Source: Bacillota bacterium (GTDB lineage: Bacteria; Bacillota; Clostridia; Christensenellales; UMGS416). From it: a stretch of DNA of 7,664 nucleotides. The translations under genes were made by a program, and so were the position numbers. Location of the stretch: the NCBI GenBank assembly GCA_023398815.1, contig JAEWRW010000009.1, forward strand, positions 1 through 7,664. The letters are read 5' to 3'. The notes beneath the pieces are model-generated. The model was not told the origin of the DNA and searched no databases. It saw only the letters and a program-made list of their open reading frames with translations. This document shows positions 5,769 through 7,664 of this stretch, piece after piece (position 1 is the stretch's first letter; each line of letters begins with the position of its first letter).

Positions 5769-7112
5769 TACATCGTTGACTTTGCACGGAACATGTTTAA
5801 GGCCAAGAACATCGGTATCATTGTGTATTTGGTGCTCAATACGCTCATTTTTGTGGGCTTGTTTGGGGGGTTCAGCAATGCGGGGATGGCTGTTCTTGCA
5901 CTGCTGCTCTACCTCGTGAGTGTGACCGTCGCGCTGTCCCCCTTGGGCGAGTGGATCCTGCGGCTGCAGAATGGCTGCAAAAAGATCAAGCGCAAGGACT
6001 ATCTGGAGCGACTGATGCCGCTCTTTGACGAGGTGTACGCTAGGGCCAGGCAGAAGGATCCCTCCATCCCCGAGGGCGTTCAGCTATACATGAGCAACGA
6101 CGCCGAACCCAACGCATTTGCCACCGGCAGAAAGACGGTCTGCGTCACCAAAGGGTTCCTCAGCTACACCGACGATCAGATCAAGGGTACGCTGGCCCAT
6201 GAGTTTGGGCACCTGGCCCATAAGGACACCGACGCGTTGCTGCTCATCACGGTGGGTAACATGCTCATGAGCGCGATTTTCGTGGTGTACCGTGTTATCG
6301 TTAGCGTCATCATGTTCATCGTCGCCATTGCGCTGGACAGCCTTGCCACGTTGATCGGCCGTTTCTTCATCGATATCATCCTTGTCTTCCTCATGTGGTG
6401 CTGGACCAAGATCGGCCTGTTGCTGGTGATGCATTCCAGCCGACAGGGGGAGTTTGAAGCCGACAAATTCGCGTTTGAACTGGGATATGGAAACGATCTT
6501 GCCGTGGTGCTCGACAGCTTTGCTGAGGGTGCGTCGGGCAAGGGGCTGTGGGCCAGCCTGCACTCCACCCACCCCGACACCAATGATCGAATTGCCCGCC
6601 TGCAGGAGTTGGGCGCGTCGTTCCACAACGCGTATGGCCACAGCGTGGAGGCGATCAACACCAACCCGCAGCAGTATGGCTATTCCCATGGTACGCCGCC
6701 GGTGCTCCCACCGGCGGGCACTGGGTATCGCACGCCGCCTGTCGGCCAGCCGTATTCGCCGCCCCTTGGCGCTGCCGCGCTGACGCCAATGCGCCATGTC
6801 CCTGCCGCGCAGCAAACGGCTGCGATACCGCCGCGGGTTGTGCCGCGACCGCCGGCACCCCAACCAGGCACCGCGCAGCAGCCGGTGACGATGCCGCCGC
6901 GCGCTGTGCCGACCCCGCCAGTGCCCCAACCCCGTGGCGTGACGCAGCCGCCGGCGCCGAAACCTAAGACGGTACCGCTGCATCCGCCCGTTCCGATGCC
7001 CAGCGCCGTTCCGACGCCCATGGCCAAACCCGGCTTGGCGCAGGCCGAGCCCGGCAGGGCAGCGGGGACGCCATTGCCCCGGCCCATTCCAACCAAACCG
7101 CCAAAGTCTTGA
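5766..7112 (+). CDS. HtpX-like M48 family membrane zinc metalloprotease with proline-rich tail
   Basis: This 448-residue integral-membrane metalloprotease is expected to cut misfolded or damaged membrane proteins on the cytoplasmic side, as HtpX does. Two membrane segments (about residues 16-32 and 41-59) precede the catalytic region, and two hydrophobic stretches follow (about 158-195 and 201-223). NAFATGR (116-122) is the conserved substrate-cleft strand of HtpX/Ste24 proteins. Zinc ligands are His145 and His149 in HEFGH, with catalytic Glu146, and Glu229 in the GEFEAD motif (Asp233 completes ExxxD). HPDTNDRIARLQEL (269-282) is the usual family C-terminal motif. HtpX proteins normally end near 280-300 residues; here about 140 more follow, dominated by Pro, Ala, Gln, Thr and Val and ending in TKPPKS, with an imperfect 22-residue repeat. 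With four helices the tail would be cytoplasmic. The gene follows a strong promoter and lies 58 bases before the zinc-ribbon gene, probably its operon partner. Confidence 0.9.
   Translation: MYIVDFARNMFKAKNIGIIVYLVLNTLIFVGLFGGFSNAGMAVLALLLYLVSVTVALSPLGEWILRLQNGCKKIKRKDYLERLMPLFDEVYARARQKDPSIPEGVQLYMSNDAEPNAFATGRKTVCVTKGFLSYTDDQIKGTLAHEFGHLAHKDTDALLLITVGNMLMSAIFVVYRVIVSVIMFIVAIALDSLATLIGRFFIDIILVFLMWCWTKIGLLLVMHSSRQGEFEADKFAFELGYGNDLAVVLDSFAEGASGKGLWASLHSTHPDTNDRIARLQELGASFHNAYGHSVEAINTNPQQYGYSHGTPPVLPPAGTGYRTPPVGQPYSPPLGAAALTPMRHVPAAQQTAAIPPRVVPRPPAPQPGTAQQPVTMPPRAVPTPPVPQPRGVTQPPAPKPKTVPLHPPVPMPSAVPTPMAKPGLAQAEPGRAAGTPLPRPIPTKPPKS
6825..6956 (+). repeat. Imperfect 66-bp duplication in the proline-rich tail of the protease
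   Basis: Two adjacent 22-codon units (6825-6890 and 6891-6956) start IPPRVVPRPPAPQP and MPPRAVPTPPVPQP. A looser third echo follows (QPPAPKPKTVP, HPPVPMPSAVPTP). The wider tail, about 6693-7109, has proline at roughly every third residue. Such tails are extended and often bind SH3-like or other small domains or act as spacers; which applies here is unknown. Confidence 0.65.
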
Positions 7113-7170
7113 GTTTGTGCCACAATGACAATTCGCTGATCACTGTGTTGGGTCGGCAATGGGGGAAGCT
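7113..7170. other. Short spacer between the protease and zinc-ribbon genes
   Basis: These 58 bases show no convincing terminator: TTGTGCCACAA near 7116-7126 cannot form a useful loop and has no T-tract. I also see no clear -10/-35 pair. Co-transcription with the protease is the simplest reading. Confidence 0.4.
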
Positions 7171-7664
7171 ATGAAGTGTAATCAATGCGGACAGGAACTG
7201 CCGCCCAATGCCCGGTTTTGCCAGCGCTGCGGTGCGGCGCAGGCGGGGGTACCGCCGGCGATCCCCGAAGGGTTTGTGCTGGACGAAGCCAGCGGGTGGT
7301 ACTACCAGTCCACCGTGGCGATGAATGAACAGGGCCAGCCCGAGCAGCACGTCACCTACTACGACGCAGAAACGGGAACCTACACCCAGGCGGTATATCC
7401 GATGGAGCCGGAGTCACCGGCGGAACCCGCGTTGCCGGCGATCCCCGAAGGATTTGTGCTGGATGAAGCCAGCGGGTGGTACTACCAGCCCACCATGGCG
7501 GTGAACGAACAGGGCCAGCCCGAGCAGCACGTCACCTACTACGACGCCGAGACGGGAACCTATACCCAGGCGGTGTACCCGATGGAGCCGGAGTCACCGG
7601 CGGAACCCGCGTTGCCGGCGATCCCCGAAGGATTTGTGCTGGATGAAGCCAGCGGGTGGTACTA
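7171..7664 (+). CDS. Zinc-ribbon protein with 60-residue tandem repeats, 3' partial
   Basis: The frame starts at ATG 7171, with GGGGGAA just upstream, and is still open at the window end. In-frame ATG 7159 is an alternative adding MGEA. Residues 1-24 form a zinc ribbon with Cys3, Cys6, Cys17 and Cys20 (CNQC and CQRC knuckles, 10 residues between), the small N-terminal type common in bacterial membrane and regulatory proteins. From residue 31, 60-residue units follow: one from 7261, one from 7441 and the start of a third at 7621. Each unit opens with IPEGFVLDEASGWYYQ, has a Gln/Glu-rich middle, a VTYYDAETGTYTQAVYP block, and a Pro/Glu/Ala linker ending EPALPA. No signal peptide or membrane segment is visible so far. 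Function is unknown; the ribbon suggests protein or nucleic-acid contact. Its neighbour is the tailed M48 protease, possibly a partner. I recognise the zinc ribbon but not the repeat family. Confidence 0.82.
   Translation, partial: MKCNQCGQELPPNARFCQRCGAAQAGVPPAIPEGFVLDEASGWYYQSTVAMNEQGQPEQHVTYYDAETGTYTQAVYPMEPESPAEPALPAIPEGFVLDEASGWYYQPTMAVNEQGQPEQHVTYYDAETGTYTQAVYPMEPESPAEPALPAIPEGFVLDEASGWY
7261..7664 (+). repeat. 180-bp in-frame tandem repeat in the zinc-ribbon gene
   Basis: Units occupy 7261-7440, 7441-7620 and 7621-7664 (cut off). Units 1 and 2 differ at 11 of 180 bases by my count, of which 8 are synonymous and 3 change residues (Ser/Pro, Val/Met, Met/Val). The 44 visible bases of unit 3 match unit 2 exactly. 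The exact period and near identity show recent duplication, or homogenisation with selection on the protein, and predict more copies past the window end. Confidence 0.95.

Overview
The window looks like a high-GC, low-intergenic stretch of a Gram-positive anaerobe, most probably a gut-type clostridium (Bacillota, Oscillospirales-like). The evidence is a wall-anchored repeat protein with an NPDTG sorting signal, InlB-type and clostridial surface-protein modules, an adjacent class B sortase, strong GGAGG-type ribosome binding sites, and third codon positions rich in G and C. The taxonomic guess is inference; no RNA gene or marker protein is present. All five genes lie on the + strand.

Bases 1-4161 form a cell-surface module. 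A very large surface protein, whose 5' end lies outside the window, has six Ig-like repeats of 104 residues, two InlB/Flg_new-like repeats, further beta-rich modules, and a C-terminal NPDTG / hydrophobic / polyarginine cell-wall sorting signal. A strong Rho-independent terminator follows its stop codon. Next is a class B sortase (YGHH, TLSTC and a downstream Arg), probably the enzyme that anchors the protein. Its most likely start is a TTG codon placed by a GAGAGGA ribosome binding site.

Bases 4162-5484 hold a spacer of about 200 bases and an ion-transporter-superfamily (ArsB/NhaD/SLC13-like) membrane permease that probably starts at a GTG. No arsenic, citrate or other pathway genes surround it, so the substrate is unknown.

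Bases 5485-7664 hold a second unit. A consensus-like promoter (TTGTTG, 17 bases, TATAAT) precedes a leader of roughly 225 bases with a 17-codon open frame and a near-perfect 18-base palindrome. It leads into an HtpX-like M48 membrane metalloprotease with an unusual proline-rich C-terminal extension of about 140 residues. After 58 bases comes a CxxC...CxxC zinc-ribbon protein built on exact-period 180-bp (60-residue) tandem repeats and cut off by the window end. The last two genes may be co-transcribed and could act together in membrane or envelope quality control, but that link is inferred only from adjacency.

I see no CRISPR array, insertion sequence, phage gene, tRNA or rRNA. The least ordinary items are the 180-bp repeat zinc-ribbon protein with its tailed protease neighbour, and the surface protein/sortase pair separated by a terminator.
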